In this document: in pieces, positions 50,049 to 59,585 of the stretch
How positions within the stretch are numbered: the first letter of the stretch is position 1
Layout: the number at the start of each line of letters is the position of its first letter
Assembly: GCF_021049265.1 (NCBI RefSeq)
Contig: NZ_CP088018.1
Location: 1,612,001-1,676,000, forward strand
Reading direction: 5' to 3'
From: Ruania suaedae
GTDB lineage: Bacteria; Actinomycetota; Actinomycetes; Actinomycetales; Beutenbergiaceae
DNA: 64,000 nt
Position numbers and translations under genes: made by a program
Notes under the pieces: generated by a model
What the model was told of the DNA's origin: nothing
Database searches by the model: none
What the model saw: only the letters and a program-made list of their open reading frames with translations

Positions 50049-50396
50049 ATGGCAGGCGGTAGTGCAATCCGGGGTTCGCGCGTAGGTGCCGGCCCGATGG
50101 GCGAGGCGGAGCGCGGCGAGTCCGCCCCCAGGGTGTGGATCTCCTATTGGTGCGCCACCGGCCACGAGACCCGGCCCAGTTTCGCCCAGGACCAGGGTCT
50201 GGCCGTTCCCGAGACGTGGGACTGCCCGCGCTGCGGGCTCCCGGCCGGCCAGGATCAGCAGAACCCCCCTGCTGCTCCGCGGAACGAGCCCTACAAGACC
50301 CACCTGGCGTACGTGAAGGAGCGGCGCACCGAGGCCGACGGCGCCGCCCTGCTGGACGAGGCGCTCTCCGCGCTGCGGGCCCGTCGCGGCGGCTGA
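50049..50396 (+). CDS. rbpA: RNA polymerase-binding protein RbpA
   Basis: RbpA binds group I and some group II sigma factors and helps open promoters; it is restricted to actinobacteria. The 115-residue protein has the N-terminal GGSAIRGSRVGAGPMGE tail that reaches the polymerase cleft, the core domain from YWCATGHETRPSFA to WDCPRCGLPAG with zinc-type cysteines, a basic linker, and the sigma-interacting C-terminal helix EADGAALLDEALSALRAR. It lies 18 bases after secG, which is unusually close. Confidence 0.95.
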   Translation: MAGGSAIRGSRVGAGPMGEAERGESAPRVWISYWCATGHETRPSFAQDQGLAVPETWDCPRCGLPAGQDQQNPPAAPRNEPYKTHLAYVKERRTEADGAALLDEALSALRARRGG

Positions 50397-50405
50397 GGGC
50401 AACAT

Positions 50406-50435
50406 CCGGCAGTCGCCGCCGGGACCACCTGCCGG
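50406..50435. terminator. Inverted repeat between rbpA and the minus-strand operon
   Basis: CCGGCAG (50406-50412) pairs with CTGCCGG (50429-50435) across a 16-base loop in the 45-base gap where rbpA meets the end of the pentose phosphate operon. It could end transcription from both sides, but the loop is long. Confidence 0.4.
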
Positions 50436-50441
50436 CGCCGG

Positions 50442-50885
50442 TCAGGACTCGGCGAGCGCGGCCAGCCGCCGGATCGAGGCGGCCAGGCTGAGGCTGGTGG
50501 TCGCCCGGGCGCGGGCCAGCCGCTGCGGATCGGTGAGCCGGGACCAGTCGTAGGTGTGCCGCACCCGGCATCGGCCGGGTTCCAGCGGTTCGATCTCCCA
50601 GCGCCACAGGTGGCCGGGCGGGGACAGACCCACCTCCGAGGGCAGCCAGGCGATGCGGCGCCCCTCCTCGAACTCGACCACGTGGTTCTCCCGTACCGCT
50701 CCGCCTGTCAGCGTGGTGCGGAAGACCGCGCCCGTGGCGCGTACCCGCTGCCCGCCGGCGGCCTCGGCGAGGTTGTCGTTGCCGTCCCACTCCGGCTGGC
50801 GCGCAGGATCGGCGATGAGCTCGAAGACCGCCGCCGCCGCAGCGCCGACGAGCTGGTCGGCCTGGACCACCAGCGATCCGGTCAC
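50442..50885 (-). CDS. SRPBCC family protein
   Basis: The 147-residue protein matches the START/polyketide-cyclase-like fold: AVFELIADPARQPEWDGND near residue 20 and the C-terminal helix LARARATTSLSLAASIRRLAALA. Such proteins bind hydrophobic ligands; the ligand is unknown. The GTG at 50885 overlaps the pgl stop by four bases, so it is the last gene of the tkt-tal-zwf-opcA-pgl operon. That placement is not part of the usual pentose phosphate set. Confidence 0.8.
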   Translation of the reverse strand: MTGSLVVQADQLVGAAAAAVFELIADPARQPEWDGNDNLAEAAGGQRVRATGAVFRTTLTGGAVRENHVVEFEEGRRIAWLPSEVGLSPPGHLWRWEIEPLEPGRCRVRHTYDWSRLTDPQRLARARATTSLSLAASIRRLAALAES

Positions 50886-51640
50886 CGCCCGGCCGCCTCG
50901 GCGTCCAGAAGCCAGAGCGTGAGGTCCCGGCCCTGCGCGGCCGCTGCGGGGATCTCGTCGGGGTCGGCCCCGTGCAACGCCCGGGCGACGGCGTCGGCCT
51001 TGGCGGCTCCGGCCGCGACCACCCACACCTGCCGTGCCTGGGTGAGCACCGGCAGGGTCAGCGAGATCCGCCGGGCCGGGGGCTTGGGGGAGTTGGGCAC
51101 GCCGATCACCGTGCGGTCATCGATCGTTACGGTGCCATGCCCGGGGAACAGCGAGGCGATATGGCCGTCGGGGCCCATCCCCAGCAGCACGACGTCGAAC
51201 TCCGGAGCCCGGACAGCCTCGGTGCCGGACGGGGCGAATGCCGCGAGCTCGGTGGCGTAATCGGCCGCCGCAGCGTGCGGGTCGCCGGCACCGTCGGCGC
51301 CGTCGGAGGAGGGCATGCGGTGCACGTTGGCGGCGGGGATGTCGAGACCGCCGAGCAGCGCCTCGCTCGCCTGGCCCTCGTTGCGGTCCGGATCGCCGCA
51401 CGGCACGAAGCGTTCGTCGACCCACCACACGTGCAGGCCGGTCAGATCGAGGTTCTCCAGCAGGGGAGAGGTGGCGACCTCGGCGAGCACCTGCGTGCCG
51501 ACGCTGCCTCCCGCGATCGCGAGATGGACGGGCCGCCGGAGCGCCTGCGCATCGGCCAGTGCCAGCAGCAGCCGGGCAGCGCTCGCGCGTGCCAGCGCGT
51601 CTGCGCTCGGGTGGACCAGGACGGCGCGCTGGCCGCTCAC
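50882..51640 (-). CDS. pgl: 6-phosphogluconolactonase
   Basis: Pgl (DevB type) hydrolyses the lactone made by Zwf. The 252-residue protein has the glucosamine-6-P isomerase-like fold: LAIAGGSVGTQVL, HVWWVDERFVPCGDPDRNEG near residue 76, and LLGMGPDGHIASLFPGH near residue 147 with the catalytic His. PPARRISLTLP is the conserved C-terminal stretch. The GTG start overlaps the opcA stop by four bases. Confidence 0.95.
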   Translation of the reverse strand: MSGQRAVLVHPSADALARASAARLLLALADAQALRRPVHLAIAGGSVGTQVLAEVATSPLLENLDLTGLHVWWVDERFVPCGDPDRNEGQASEALLGGLDIPAANVHRMPSSDGADGAGDPHAAAADYATELAAFAPSGTEAVRAPEFDVVLLGMGPDGHIASLFPGHGTVTIDDRTVIGVPNSPKPPARRISLTLPVLTQARQVWVVAAGAAKADAVARALHGADPDEIPAAAAQGRDLTLWLLDAEAAGR

Positions 51641-52566
51641 GAGGCGACCCTCACCCGGGGCAGGCCGTGCAGCACGGCCCGCTGATACGTGGCGTCCGGA
51701 TCCATGCGCCGCAGATCCTCCATCAGGCAGTCCTGCAGGGGCCGCTTCGGCATCGCCAGCTGGTGGTCGGGCTGTCCGGGCTGGTCGATCGTGACGACCA
51801 CCTCGCCCTCCGGCCGGCGCATCGTGATGCGGCCGTCGGCGAGCTCGATGTCCAGTCCGGTGATCGCCGAGGCCTCCGGCTCGTCCACCACGCTCACGTC
51901 CAGGTCCAGCGCGGTGGCCAGCCAGGCGGCGAACAGGTGGGTCGAGGGGCGATGCCCGGCCCCGCGCACCGTCACCGCCCGGACCGAGGAGGTCACCCCG
52001 TCCATGGCGGCGGCCGTGATGCCCCGCCAGAGCGTCGTCCGGGCCCAGGACAGGTCGGTGTCCCCCGGGGTGTACTTCTCGCCGAGCCGCGCGAGCTGGG
52101 CGATCGCGTCGGCGGACTCGCCCACGTCGCTGATCCGCCGTTGTGCCATCCGGCCGAGGGGGTCCTCGCCCGGGTGCTCCGGCGGTTGCGCCGGCCACCA
52201 CACCACGATCGGGGCGTCCGGGAGCAGCAGCGGGATGACGAGCGTGTCCAGCTCGGCGCGGGCATCACCGGTCGGGTGCAGCAGGACCACCTCGGAGGCG
52301 CCCGCGTCACCGCCGATGCGGATCTCGGCGTTCAGGCCCGCCCGGCCGTGCTCGCCGTCGCTGTCGACCACGATCACCCGGCACGGGTGCTCCTTGCTGG
52401 CCTGGTTGGCCGCGTCGATGAGCGTGTCGGTGCCCACCGGCGAACCCGAGGCCACGATGACCAGCGTGAGGACGCGGCCGAGCGCCACGGCTCCGCCCTC
52501 CTCGCGCAGGGCCACCAGGCGGGCGCCGATCTCGGCGGTGGTCGTCTCGGACATGGTGATGATCAA
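51637..52566 (-). CDS. opcA: Glucose-6-phosphate dehydrogenase assembly protein OpcA
   Basis: OpcA is needed for glucose-6-phosphate dehydrogenase assembly or activity in cyanobacteria and actinobacteria. The 309-residue protein has GGAVALGRVLTLVIVA near the N-terminus, LLPDAPIVVWWP, and RGAGHRPSTHLFAAWL. The start is taken as TTG at 52566 (overlapping the zwf stop), because GGAGG lies five bases upstream and the encoded LIITMSETTT aligns with the usual MIVDL-type start. ATG at 52554 is the alternative. Confidence 0.9.
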   Translation of the reverse strand: MIITMSETTTAEIGARLVALREEGGAVALGRVLTLVIVASGSPVGTDTLIDAANQASKEHPCRVIVVDSDGEHGRAGLNAEIRIGGDAGASEVVLLHPTGDARAELDTLVIPLLLPDAPIVVWWPAQPPEHPGEDPLGRMAQRRISDVGESADAIAQLARLGEKYTPGDTDLSWARTTLWRGITAAAMDGVTSSVRAVTVRGAGHRPSTHLFAAWLATALDLDVSVVDEPEASAITGLDIELADGRITMRRPEGEVVVTIDQPGQPDHQLAMPKRPLQDCLMEDLRRMDPDATYQRAVLHGLPRVRVAS

Positions 52567-54089
52567 GGCCGCCTCCAGGTGCGTCCATCCTGCGCGAGCA
52601 TCTCGTCCGCCGAGGCCGGGCCCCAGGTTCCGGCCCGGTACTGGTCCGGCTGCCCGAACTCCGACCATGCCTCGATGATCGGGTCGAGGATCTCCCAGGA
52701 GAGCTCGACCTCACGCTGGTGCGGGAACAGCGGCGGGTCGCCGAGGAGCACGTCCAGCAGCAGCCGCTCGTAGGCCTCCGGGGAGGACTCGGTGAAGGAG
52801 TGGCCGTACCCGAAGTCCATCGTCACATCGCGCACCTCCATCGCCGTGCCGGGAACCTTCGAGCCGAAGCGGATGGTGACGCCCTCGTCGGGCTGGACCC
52901 GGATCACCAGCGCGTTGTGCCCGAGCTCCTGGGTCTCGTTGAGATCGAACGGCAGGTGCGGAGCCCGCTTGAACACCACCGCGATCTCGGTGACCCGCCG
53001 GCCGAGGCGCTTGCCGGCCCGCAGATAGAACGGCACCCCGGCCCATCGCCGGGTGTCCAGGTCGAGCCGGATGGCCGCATAGGTCTCCGTGAGGGAGTCG
53101 GGCGGGACGCCGTCCTCCTGCAGGTAGCCGGCCACCTGCTCCCCGCCCTGCCAGCCGGCCGCGTACTGACCGCGTGCGGTGTGGCGGCTGAGGTCAGCCG
53201 GTAGGCGGACCGAGGAGAGCACCTTCTCCTTCTCGGTCCGCAGAGCGTCGGCGTCGAAGGAGACCGGCTCCTCCATCGCCGTCAGGGCCAGCAGCTGCAG
53301 CAGGTGGTTCTGGATGACGTCCCTGGCGGCGCCGATACCGTCGTAGTACCCGGCACGGGAGCCGATGCCGATGTCCTCGGCCATGGTGATCTGGACGTGA
53401 TCGACGTAGTTGGCGTTCCAGATCGGCTCGAAGAGCTGGTTGGCGAACCGCATCGCCAGCAGGTTCTGCACCGTCTCCTTGCCGAGGTAGTGGTCGATCC
53501 GGAAGACCGCGTCGGCGGGGAAGACCTGCTCGACGACGTCGTTGAGCTCGCGGGCCGATTCGAGGTCGGAGCCGAACGGCTTCTCGATCACCACTCGCCG
53601 CCATGTCCCGGGCTGTGCGGTGGACAGCCCCGAGCGCGAGAGCTGCTCGCACACCTGCGGGAACTTGTCGGGCGGGATCGAGAGGTAGAAGGCGTGGTTG
53701 CCCCCGGTGCCCCGCTCGGCGTCGAGCTCGGCGACGGTCCGGGCCAGGTTCGTGAAGCCCTCCTCGTCATCGAACGTGCCCTGCACGAAGCGGAAGCCCT
53801 TGGCCAACTGCGCCCAGACGTGCTCGTCGAAGGGGGTCCGGCAGTGCGCCTCGATCGCCTCCCGGGCCACCGACCGGAAATGGTCGTGGTCCCAGTCGCG
53901 CCGGCCGTAGCCGGTGAGGCCGAAGCCCGGGGGCAGCAGCCCCCGGTTGGCGAGGTCGTAGATGGCCGGCAGCAACTTCTTGCGGGCCAGATCGCCGGTG
54001 ACTCCGAAGAGCACCAACCCTCCGGGGCCGGCGATACGGGGCAGCCGGCGGTCGGCAGGATCGCGGAGCGGATTCTGTGTGGTCGGCAT
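52563..54089 (-). CDS. zwf: Glucose-6-phosphate 1-dehydrogenase
   Basis: Zwf commits glucose 6-phosphate to the oxidative pentose phosphate pathway and makes NADPH. The 508-residue protein has the nucleotide loop LVLFGVTGDLARKKLLPAIY near residue 26, EKPFGSDLESA, and active-site RIDHYLGKETVQN near residue 200. PGTAMEVRD and the C-terminal WEILDPII are conserved. The ATG at 54089 follows tal by ten bases and lacks a strong ribosome binding site. Confidence 0.96.
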   Translation of the reverse strand: MPTTQNPLRDPADRRLPRIAGPGGLVLFGVTGDLARKKLLPAIYDLANRGLLPPGFGLTGYGRRDWDHDHFRSVAREAIEAHCRTPFDEHVWAQLAKGFRFVQGTFDDEEGFTNLARTVAELDAERGTGGNHAFYLSIPPDKFPQVCEQLSRSGLSTAQPGTWRRVVIEKPFGSDLESARELNDVVEQVFPADAVFRIDHYLGKETVQNLLAMRFANQLFEPIWNANYVDHVQITMAEDIGIGSRAGYYDGIGAARDVIQNHLLQLLALTAMEEPVSFDADALRTEKEKVLSSVRLPADLSRHTARGQYAAGWQGGEQVAGYLQEDGVPPDSLTETYAAIRLDLDTRRWAGVPFYLRAGKRLGRRVTEIAVVFKRAPHLPFDLNETQELGHNALVIRVQPDEGVTIRFGSKVPGTAMEVRDVTMDFGYGHSFTESSPEAYERLLLDVLLGDPPLFPHQREVELSWEILDPIIEAWSEFGQPDQYRAGTWGPASADEMLAQDGRTWRRP

Positions 54090-54099
54090 CGGCGTCCGT

Positions 54100-55239
54100 T
54101 CAGTGGGCGGCGCTGAGGCCGGTGCGTACGGTCTCGAGCAGCTCGTCCCAGCTCTTCTCGAAGGAGGCGACGCCCGCCGTCTCCAGGTCGGTGAGGATCT
54201 GCTCGTAGGGCACGCCGAGTCGCACGATCGCGTCGAGCACCTCACGGGACTCGTCGTAGGTGCCGTGGACGACGTCGGCGCCCGTGGCGGGGGAGTGCTC
54301 GTGCACGGCCTCGAGCGTCTTGCGCGGCACAGTGCTGACCACATCGGCGACGACGAGTTCGTCGACGTACATGGTGTCGGGGTAGTCGGGGTCCTTCGTG
54401 CCGGTCGAGGCCCACAGCGGCCGCTGACGGTGGGCACCGTCGTCGGCGAGGGCAGCGAAGCGAGGCGTGGCGAAGACCTCCTCGAACACCTCGTAGCACA
54501 GCCGGGCCCCGGCGATCGCAGCGCGTCCTCGCAGGGCCAGCGCCTCCGGGGAGCCGATGCGCTCGAGCTCGGCGTCGACCTTGGCGTCGATCCGGGAGAG
54601 GAAGACCGAGGCCACCGAGCGGATCGCGGTGATGTCCAGGCCGGCGCGCTGTGCGCGCTCGAGCCCGTCCACGTAGGCCTGGGCGACGGCGCGGTAGCGG
54701 TCGACGCTGAAGATCAGGGTGACGTTGACACTGATCCCGGCGGCGATCGCGGCCGTGATCGCGGGCAGCCCCTCGTTGGTCGCGGGGATCTTCACGCACA
54801 GGTTGGGCCGGTCGACGGTGTTCCACAGCCGGTGGGCCGCCTCGATGGTGGCGTCGGTGTCGTGGGCCAGCCGCGGGTCGACCTCGATGGAGACCCGGCC
54901 GTCCTGGCCCGCGGTCGCGTCGTAGACGGGGCGGAAGATGTCGCAGGCGAGGCGGACGTCGTCGGTGGTGAGGGCGTGGACGGCGTCCTCGACGCCGGCG
55001 CCGGCTGCCGCCAGCTCACGGACCTGCTCGTCGTAGGCGGTACCGGCGGAGAGGGCGCCGGCGAAGATCGTCGGGTTGGTGGTCACACCGACCACGTGCC
55101 GGTCCGCGATCAGCGCGGCGAGATCGCCGGAGGCGATGCCCTCGCGCGAGAGGTCGTCGATCCAGAGAGCGACTCCTGCCTGGCTGATGGCGGACAGGGG
55201 GGACGGGGCGGCGGGGGAGGAGGGGGTGGCGTCGGTCAT
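54100..55239 (-). CDS. tal: Transaldolase
   Basis: Transaldolase moves dihydroxyacetone units between sugar phosphates. The 379-residue protein is the longer, actinobacterial type. [15 protein letters not shown] holds the N-terminal signature, [16 protein letters not shown] contains the Schiff-base lysine near residue 150, and [18 protein letters not shown] is the C-terminal marker. GGGAG precedes the ATG. A strong hairpin lies upstream, between tkt and tal. Confidence 0.95.
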   Translation of the reverse strand: MTDATPSSPAAPSPLSAISQAGVALWIDDLSREGIASGDLAALIADRHVVGVTTNPTIFAGALSAGTAYDEQVRELAAAGAGVEDAVHALTTDDVRLACDIFRPVYDATAGQDGRVSIEVDPRLAHDTDATIEAAHRLWNTVDRPNLCVKIPATNEGLPAITAAIAAGISVNVTLIFSVDRYRAVAQAYVDGLERAQRAGLDITAIRSVASVFLSRIDAKVDAELERIGSPEALALRGRAAIAGARLCYEVFEEVFATPRFAALADDGAHRQRPLWASTGTKDPDYPDTMYVDELVVADVVSTVPRKTLEAVHEHSPATGADVVHGTYDESREVLDAIVRLGVPYEQILTDLETAGVASFEKSWDELLETVRTGLSAAH

Positions 55240-55269
55240 CGTGAGCTCCCGGTGCTGGAGGTGACGGTG

Positions 55270-55302
55270 GCAGGTCGGGCGGGGTGGCTCCGCCCGACCT
55301 GC
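55270..55302 (-). terminator. Perfect 13-bp hairpin between tkt and tal
   Basis: GCAGGTCGGGCGG (55270-55282) pairs with CCGCCCGACCTGC (55290-55302) over seven bases, in the 71-base gap after tkt and 30 bases before tal. No T-run. It may lower tal-zwf-opcA-pgl expression relative to tkt or mark a processing site. Confidence 0.68.
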
Positions 55303-55310
55303 ACGGGTGG

Positions 55311-57452
55311 TCAGGAGGCGGCGGCCAGGGATTCCTTGGCGGCGGCCACGGTCGCGTCCGCGGTGATCCCGAACTCGGTGTAGAGGGTCTTGTAGTCGGC
55401 CGAGGCGCCGAAGTGCTCGAGCGAGACCGCACGACCGGCGTCACCGAGGTAGCGGTACCAGGACATCGCCACACCGGCCTCGACGCTGACCCGGGCGCGG
55501 ACCGCCGGTGGCAGCACCGACTCGCGGTAGGTGGCGTCCTGGGCGTCGAACCACTCCAGGCACGGTGCCGAGACCACCCGGGTACCGATGCCCTCGGCCT
55601 CGAGCTTCTCGCGCGCCTCGACGGCCAGCTGGACCTCGGAGCCGGTGCCGATGAGGATCACCTGCGGCACCGCGGTGGAGGACTCCAGCAGCACGTAGGC
55701 ACCGCGCGCGACGCCCTCGGTGGTGGCGAACCCCTCGGTCCCGCGCGGGAACGTCGGCACGCCCTGGCGGGTGAGCGCGAGCCCGACCGGTCCATCGCGA
55801 CGCTCGAGCACGGCCTTCCAGGCGGCAGCGGTCTCGTTCGCGTCGGCCGGGCGGACCACGGCCAGGCCCGGGATGGCGCGCAGCGCAGCAAGGTGCTCCA
55901 CCGGCTGGTGGGTGGGCCCGTCCTCGCCCAGGCCGATCGAATCGTGCGTCCACACGAAGATCGACGGCGCCTCCATGACCGCGCCGAGACGTACCGCTCC
56001 GCGCATGTAGTCGCTGAACGTCAGGAAGGTGCCGCCGTAGGGGCGGGTCAGCCCGTCCATGGCGATGCCGTTGACGATGGCACCCATCGCGTGCTCGCGG
56101 ATGCCGAAGTGCAGGGTGCGCCCGTAGGGGTTGCCCTCGAACTTGTCGGTGGAACGGTCCGCCGGGATGAAGGACGGCTCGCCCTTCATGGTGGTGTTGT
56201 TCGATCCGGCGAGGTCGGCGGATCCGCCCCACAACTCGGGCAGCACCGGCGCCAGTGCGCCGAGCACCTTGCCGGAGGCCGCGCGGGTGGCCAGCGACTC
56301 ACCGGCCTCGAAGACCGGCAGCGCCTCATCCCAGTTCTCGGGGAAGGCATGGGTGCGCATCCGCTCCAGCAAGGCGGCACGCTCGGGGTTGTCGGCCGCC
56401 CACGAGGCCACCTTCTCGTCCCACTGCGCCCGTGCCGCGGCACCGCGCTCACCCACCTTGCGGGTGTGTGCCAGCACCTCGGGGTCGACGGCGAAGTGCT
56501 GCTCGGGGTCGAAGCCGACGGCTTCCTTGAGGCCCTTGACCTCCTCCGCACCGAGCGCGGAGCCGTGCGCCTCACCGGTTCCCTGCTTGCCCGGGGTGGG
56601 CCAGGCGATGATCGTGCGCAGCGCGATGAAGGACGGGCGGTCGGTGACCTGCTTGGCCTCCTCGATGGCTGCGGCCAGCGCGTCGACGTCCTCGACGTAG
56701 CCGTCCTTGCTCGCCCAGTCCACGCGCTGGGTGTGCCAGCCGTAGGCCTCGTAGCGTGCGACGACGTCCTCGGTGAACGCGACGTTCGTATCGCCCTCGA
56801 TGGAGATGTGGTTGTCGTCCCAGAGCAGGATCAGGTTGCCCAGCTCCTGGGTGCCTGCGATGGAGGAGGCCTCGCTGCTGATGCCCTCCTGCAGGTCGCC
56901 GTCGGAGGCGATGACGTAGACATGGTGGTCGAAGGGTGAGGTCCCGGCTGCTGCGTCCGGGTCGAGCAGGCCGCGCACGCGTCGCTGGGCCATGGCCATG
57001 CCGACGGCGGTGCCCACGCCCTGGCCGAGCGGCCCGGTGGTGGTCTCGACGCCCTTGGTGTGGTGCACCTCGGGGTGGCCCGGGGTCAGGGAGTTCCAGG
57101 TACGCAGCGCGGCGAGGTCCTCGACCTCGAGGCCGTAGCCGGCGAGGAAGAGCTGGATGTACTGGGTGAGGGAGGAGTGGCCGGCGGAGAGCACGAACCG
57201 GTCCCGTCCGAGCCAGTGCGGATCGGCCGGGTCCAGGTGCATCACGTTCTGGTAGAGCAGGTAGGCCGCCGGGGCGAGGGAGATCGCCGTCCCGGGGTGG
57301 CCGCTGCCGCACTTCTCGACGGCATCCGCGGCGAGGACGCGGACGGTGTCGACCGCCTTCGCGTCCAGCTCGTTCCAACCTACGGTGCTCGCTCGGGGGG
57401 AGGGGGCGTTCAACTGGACCTCATCTCTCTTGTCCGCACGCGGTGCGGACAT
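55311..57452 (-). CDS. tkt: Transketolase
   Basis: Transketolase transfers two-carbon units with thiamine diphosphate. The 713-residue protein has [18 protein letters not shown] near residue 48, the ThDP/Mg loop [15 protein letters not shown] near residue 167, and the pyrimidine-domain [20 protein letters not shown] near residue 482. The ATG at 57452 gives about 25 extra N-terminal residues; a TTG after GAGG in the same region is a possible later start. It is first in the pentose phosphate operon and divergent from ctaB, as in mycobacteria. Confidence 0.96.
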   Translation of the reverse strand: MSAPRADKRDEVQLNAPSPRASTVGWNELDAKAVDTVRVLAADAVEKCGSGHPGTAISLAPAAYLLYQNVMHLDPADPHWLGRDRFVLSAGHSSLTQYIQLFLAGYGLEVEDLAALRTWNSLTPGHPEVHHTKGVETTTGPLGQGVGTAVGMAMAQRRVRGLLDPDAAAGTSPFDHHVYVIASDGDLQEGISSEASSIAGTQELGNLILLWDDNHISIEGDTNVAFTEDVVARYEAYGWHTQRVDWASKDGYVEDVDALAAAIEEAKQVTDRPSFIALRTIIAWPTPGKQGTGEAHGSALGAEEVKGLKEAVGFDPEQHFAVDPEVLAHTRKVGERGAAARAQWDEKVASWAADNPERAALLERMRTHAFPENWDEALPVFEAGESLATRAASGKVLGALAPVLPELWGGSADLAGSNNTTMKGEPSFIPADRSTDKFEGNPYGRTLHFGIREHAMGAIVNGIAMDGLTRPYGGTFLTFSDYMRGAVRLGAVMEAPSIFVWTHDSIGLGEDGPTHQPVEHLAALRAIPGLAVVRPADANETAAAWKAVLERRDGPVGLALTRQGVPTFPRGTEGFATTEGVARGAYVLLESSTAVPQVILIGTGSEVQLAVEAREKLEAEGIGTRVVSAPCLEWFDAQDATYRESVLPPAVRARVSVEAGVAMSWYRYLGDAGRAVSLEHFGASADYKTLYTEFGITADATVAAAKESLAAAS

Positions 57453-57501
57453 GCTCGGGCGTGGTCATGCGTCGGCTCGCGCGGAACCGGCTCCATGACT
57501 G

Positions 57502-57507
57502 AGCCTA
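57502..57507 (-). promoter_or_regulatory. Possible -10 box for tkt operon
   Basis: On the minus strand TAGGCT (complement of 57502-57507) would start transcription about 45 bases before tkt. No -35 is visible. Confidence 0.4.
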
Positions 57508-57570
57508 CTCACTCCGAGCCGGTGGCGGGCGGTGGGACTCCGGCTCCGACCACAGGACGGACTGACGGCC

Positions 57571-57576
57571 TACACT
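57571..57576 (+). promoter_or_regulatory. Possible -10 box for ctaB-xerD
   Basis: TACACT would start transcription near 57583, about 65 bases before ctaB. No clear -35. Confidence 0.4.
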
Positions 57577-57648
57577 GGTGACAGGGTCATGACCTGCCCT
57601 ACCCTCCGCGCGACTCCACTTCGACCCGACCGAAAGACCAGTTGCCTC

Positions 57649-58608
57649 GTGCCCGATGCCCCGATGTCTGCCGATCTGAGCACCCCCGACGCCGCCCTCG
57701 AAGGCCGGCGCCCTCATGGCACCCGGGTGCGCGACCGCGTGCGGGCCTACCTCGCGCTCACCAAGCCGCGGGTCATCGAGCTGCTGCTCATCACCACCGT
57801 GCCTACCATGATCCTCGCGCACGGCGGATTCCCCTCGTGGTGGCTGATCATCGCGACGCTCGTCGGCGGTAGCGCCGCGGCAGGATCGGCCAACACGCTC
57901 AACATGGTCTACGACCGCGACATCGACGCCGTCATGAACCGCACCCGGAACCGGCCGCTGGTCACCGGCGAGATCACCCCGCGTGCTGGATTGCTGTTCG
58001 GTCTGACACTCGGCGCCTTCTCGGTGGCGTGGTTGTGGCTGACGGTGAACTGGGTGGCCGCCGCGCTCGCCCTCGCCGCCAACCTGATGTACACAATCGG
58101 CTACACGATGTTGCTCAAGCGGCACACCTCCCAGAACATCGTCTGGGGTGGGGCCGCCGGGTGTATGCCGGTGCTCATCGGGTGGGCCGCTGTCACGGGC
58201 AGCCTCGCCTGGGCGCCGGTGTTGCTGTTCGGGATCATCTTCTTCTGGACCCCGCCGCACTACTGGCCGCTGTCGATGAAGTTCCGCAAGGACTACGCCG
58301 ACGCGGGCGTGCCGATGCTCCCCGTGGTGGCGGCCGACGCACGGGTGGCCCGGCAGATGATCGCCTACTGCGCGGCGATGGTGCTGTGCTCGCTCGCCCT
58401 GATCCCGGTGGCGGGCATGGGCTGGTTCTACACCGCCGCCGCGGTGGCTTCGGGAGCCTGGTTCGCCGGCTCGTGCGTGGCGCTCTACCGCAGAGCGGTG
58501 ACGGGTACCACCCGCAAGCTCGGGGCGATGAAGGTCTTCCACGCCTCGATCACCTATCTGACGCTGGTGTTCGTGGCCATCTCGATCGATCCCTTCCTGC
58601 CGTTCTGA
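57649..58608 (+). CDS. ctaB: Protoheme IX farnesyltransferase
   Basis: CtaB (CyoE) converts haem B to haem O for terminal oxidases. The 319-residue membrane protein has about eight helices and the UbiA-family prenyl-binding motif [18 protein letters not shown] near residue 85, [10 protein letters not shown], and the second acidic loop [12 protein letters not shown] with [15 protein letters not shown] at 57649 or ATG at 57664 are both possible starts; the frame is open further upstream without support. It is divergent from tkt and runs into xerD after four bases. Confidence 0.94.
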   Translation: MPDAPMSADLSTPDAALEGRRPHGTRVRDRVRAYLALTKPRVIELLLITTVPTMILAHGGFPSWWLIIATLVGGSAAAGSANTLNMVYDRDIDAVMNRTRNRPLVTGEITPRAGLLFGLTLGAFSVAWLWLTVNWVAAALALAANLMYTIGYTMLLKRHTSQNIVWGGAAGCMPVLIGWAAVTGSLAWAPVLLFGIIFFWTPPHYWPLSMKFRKDYADAGVPMLPVVAADARVARQMIAYCAAMVLCSLALIPVAGMGWFYTAAAVASGAWFAGSCVALYRRAVTGTTRKLGAMKVFHASITYLTLVFVAISIDPFLPF

Positions 58609-58612
58609 GCCG

Positions 58613-59572
58613 ATGACCGAGCCCGAGCCGTCGGCCCCGGAGGTCTCCCCGTTCCGCGCGGAGCTGCGTGAGTACCTGGCGCACCTGGGGGTCGAGCGGG
58701 GGCTGTCCGAGCACACGCTGGCGGCGTACCGGCGGGATCTGAGCCGGTACGCACGGTTCCTGGCGGCGCGCGGGCGGGAGCAGGTCGAGGAGGTCACCGA
58801 GGCGGACGTGAGCGCCTACGTCGAGGCGCTGCGCGCAGGATCGGACGGCGGCCACCCGCTGTCCACCTCTTCCACCACCCGCGCGGTCGTCGCGGTGCGG
58901 GGATGGCACCGCTTCGTCACGCTTGAGGGTCGCAGCGAGCATGACCCGGCCGCGACGGTGCGGCCGCCCTCCGGGGTGAAACGCCTGCCGAAGGCCATCT
59001 CCGTGGCGGAGGTGGACAAGCTCCTGGCCGGTGCGTCGATGGCCGAGGGGGTGCTCGGCCTGCGCGACCGCGCCCTGGTCGAGGTGCTCTACGGCACCGG
59101 CGCGCGCATCTCGGAGGCCGTCGGGCTGCACGTGGATGACGTCGGCCTCGACCGGGGAGCGCCGTCGTTGCGGTTGTTCGGCAAGGGGCGCAAGGAGCGG
59201 GTGGTGCCCATGGGGCGCTACGCCGTCGAGGCGCTGGAGGCCTACCTGGTCAGGGCCCGGCCCGTACTCGCGCAGACGGGGCGGGGCACGTCCCTGGCGT
59301 TCCTGAATCAGCGCGGCAACCCGCTGAGCCGGCAGAGCGCCTGGGCGGTACTGCAGGCAGCGGCCGAGCGTGGAGGAGTGCAGGCCCACATCTCCCCGCA
59401 CACGCTGCGCCACTCCTATGCGACCCATCTGCTCAACGGCGGGGCGGACGTCCGGGTGGTGCAGGAACTGCTCGGGCATGCGTCCGTCACGACCACCCAG
59501 ATCTACACGCTCGTCACCCCGGACACGCTGCGCGAGGTCTACACCGCCAGCCATCCCCGCGCCCGCGGCTGA
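58613..59572 (+). CDS. xerD: Site-specific tyrosine recombinase XerD
   Basis: XerD resolves chromosome dimers at dif with XerC. The 319-residue protein has an N-terminal SAM-like domain and a C-terminal catalytic domain with all key residues visible: Arg in [10 protein letters not shown], Lys in [24 protein letters not shown], and [13 protein letters not shown] with the nucleophile Tyr. Its place before parA-scpA marks it as the housekeeping XerD rather than a phage or plasmid integrase, although two unrelated minus-strand genes lie between them here. Confidence 0.95.
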   Translation: MTEPEPSAPEVSPFRAELREYLAHLGVERGLSEHTLAAYRRDLSRYARFLAARGREQVEEVTEADVSAYVEALRAGSDGGHPLSTSSTTRAVVAVRGWHRFVTLEGRSEHDPAATVRPPSGVKRLPKAISVAEVDKLLAGASMAEGVLGLRDRALVEVLYGTGARISEAVGLHVDDVGLDRGAPSLRLFGKGRKERVVPMGRYAVEALEAYLVRARPVLAQTGRGTSLAFLNQRGNPLSRQSAWAVLQAAAERGGVQAHISPHTLRHSYATHLLNGGADVRVVQELLGHASVTTTQIYTLVTPDTLREVYTASHPRARG

Positions 59573-59585
59573 GCCGGGCCGCAGG

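Noticed and set aside
57409-57496. Short leader peptide before tkt starting at 57496
   Set aside because: Only five bases separate it from the -10 box, there is no ribosome binding site, and codons show no regulatory bias.
58613-59572. Phage or integron integrase
   Set aside because: Length, motifs and context fit housekeeping XerD; no attachment repeats or phage genes are nearby.
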